A stretch of DNA of 64,000 nucleotides from Scopulibacillus daqui (GTDB taxonomy: Bacteria > Bacillota > Bacilli > Bacillales > Sporolactobacillaceae), in contig NZ_JAFBER010000004.1 of NCBI RefSeq assembly GCF_016908855.1, positions 62,001-126,000 of the forward strand, in the 5' to 3' direction. Of this stretch, positions 63,806 through 64,000 are shown one piece after another. The position numbers and the translations under genes were made by a program. How positions within the stretch are numbered: the first letter of the stretch is position 1; every line of letters begins with the position of its first letter. The notes below the pieces were generated by a model that saw nothing but the letters and a program-made list of their open reading frames with translations, was not told where the DNA came from and did not search any database.

Positions 63806-64000
63806 ATGGATTTTCGGACATTTGCAACGATGGCGATTATGAACTTTTTCATTTCCTTCGGCGTCTTAATCGGCGGTTGCTTCATAGGCGGGATCGGGGC
63901 ATTTTTGGTCAGCCGCCCGCCTTTAAGCGAAATGAATAACCTTGCAGCAAATATGAAAATCTGGGCGATCGTTACTGCCATTGGCGGCACTTTCGATACA
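63806..64000 (+). CDS. ytrH: Sporulation membrane protein YtrH, partial
   Basis: Mother-cell membrane protein needed for efficient sporulation in B. subtilis. Visible N-terminus of 65 codons: MDFRTFATMAIMNFFISFGVLIGGCF, then IGGIGAFLVSRPPLSEM, and KIWAIVTAIGGTFDT, which match B. subtilis YtrH (VLIGGALIGGLGAYL ... RLKIWALVAAIGGTFDA). One full hydrophobic helix (about 8-35) and the start of a second are seen. ATG follows GGGAGGAG. The remainder, and the usual ytrI, lie beyond the window. Confidence 0.92.
   Translation, partial: MDFRTFATMAIMNFFISFGVLIGGCFIGGIGAFLVSRPPLSEMNNLAANMKIWAIVTAIGGTFDT

Overview
This 64 kb window is a chromosomal segment of an endospore-forming member of the Bacillales, moderately AT-rich. 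The evidence is spore genes (gerE, gerM, sspI, ytrH, ytvI, ytxC), a Bacillus-type sdhCAB operon, a citZ-icd-mdh cluster and phoPR. Gene order follows, in inverted orientation, the Bacillus subtilis block that runs from ytrH-dnaE to rph-rdgB. Proteins are clearly diverged from B. subtilis, so it is a relative in or near Bacillaceae; I cannot name the genus. No insertion sequence, prophage, CRISPR array, tRNA or rRNA gene was seen.

Layout. 1-9.6 kb: rdgB (cut by the window edge), rph, gerM, racE, gerE, sdhBAC, yslB, lysC with a lysine riboswitch. 9.6-18.6 kb: uvrC, trxA, the fatty-acid degradation genes etfA-etfB-fadB-fadR and lcfA, then a plus-strand sdpR-sdpI immunity pair. 18.5-29.6 kb: a 26-residue membrane peptide, mutS2, polX, cvpA, rnhC, pheT-pheS behind a T-box, an RNA methyltransferase, sspI. 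29.6-41.9 kb: an M42 aminopeptidase, a dimeric dUTPase, rplT-rpmI-infC behind an L20 leader, thrS behind a T-box, ytxC, dnaI, dnaB, nrdR, speD, gapB. 41.3-48.3 kb: coaE, mutM, polA, phoR, phoP, a MaoC-like gene. 48.3-64 kb: mdh, icd, citZ, ytvI, fxsA, a thioesterase, pyk, pfkA, accA, accD, an NADP-type malic enzyme, dnaE and the start of ytrH.

How the genes work together. Most of the window is central metabolism and information processing on the minus strand: TCA cycle (citZ, icd, mdh, sdhCAB), the pyruvate/PEP node (pyk, pfkA, malic enzyme, gapB), fatty-acid synthesis (accAD) and breakdown (lcfA, fad, etf), replication and repair (dnaE, polA, dnaB, dnaI, mutS2, polX, uvrC, mutM), and translation (pheST, thrS, infC, rpmI, rplT). 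The regulatory DNA is unusually readable: a lysine riboswitch, two T-boxes whose specifier and discriminator bases fit Phe and Thr, an L20 leader, an ATT-initiated infC, a FadR box just downstream of a consensus promoter, two CcpN boxes at gapB, a sigma-K promoter for gerE and a sigma-E-like promoter for ytrH.

I found no large undescribed multi-gene system. The best candidates for novelty are small: a structured speD leader RNA, a possible secreted peptide in front of an orphan sdpRI module with a 26-bp palindromic operator, the 26-residue peptide after mutS2, a PhoR lacking its extracytoplasmic sensor, and the apparent absence of zapA.
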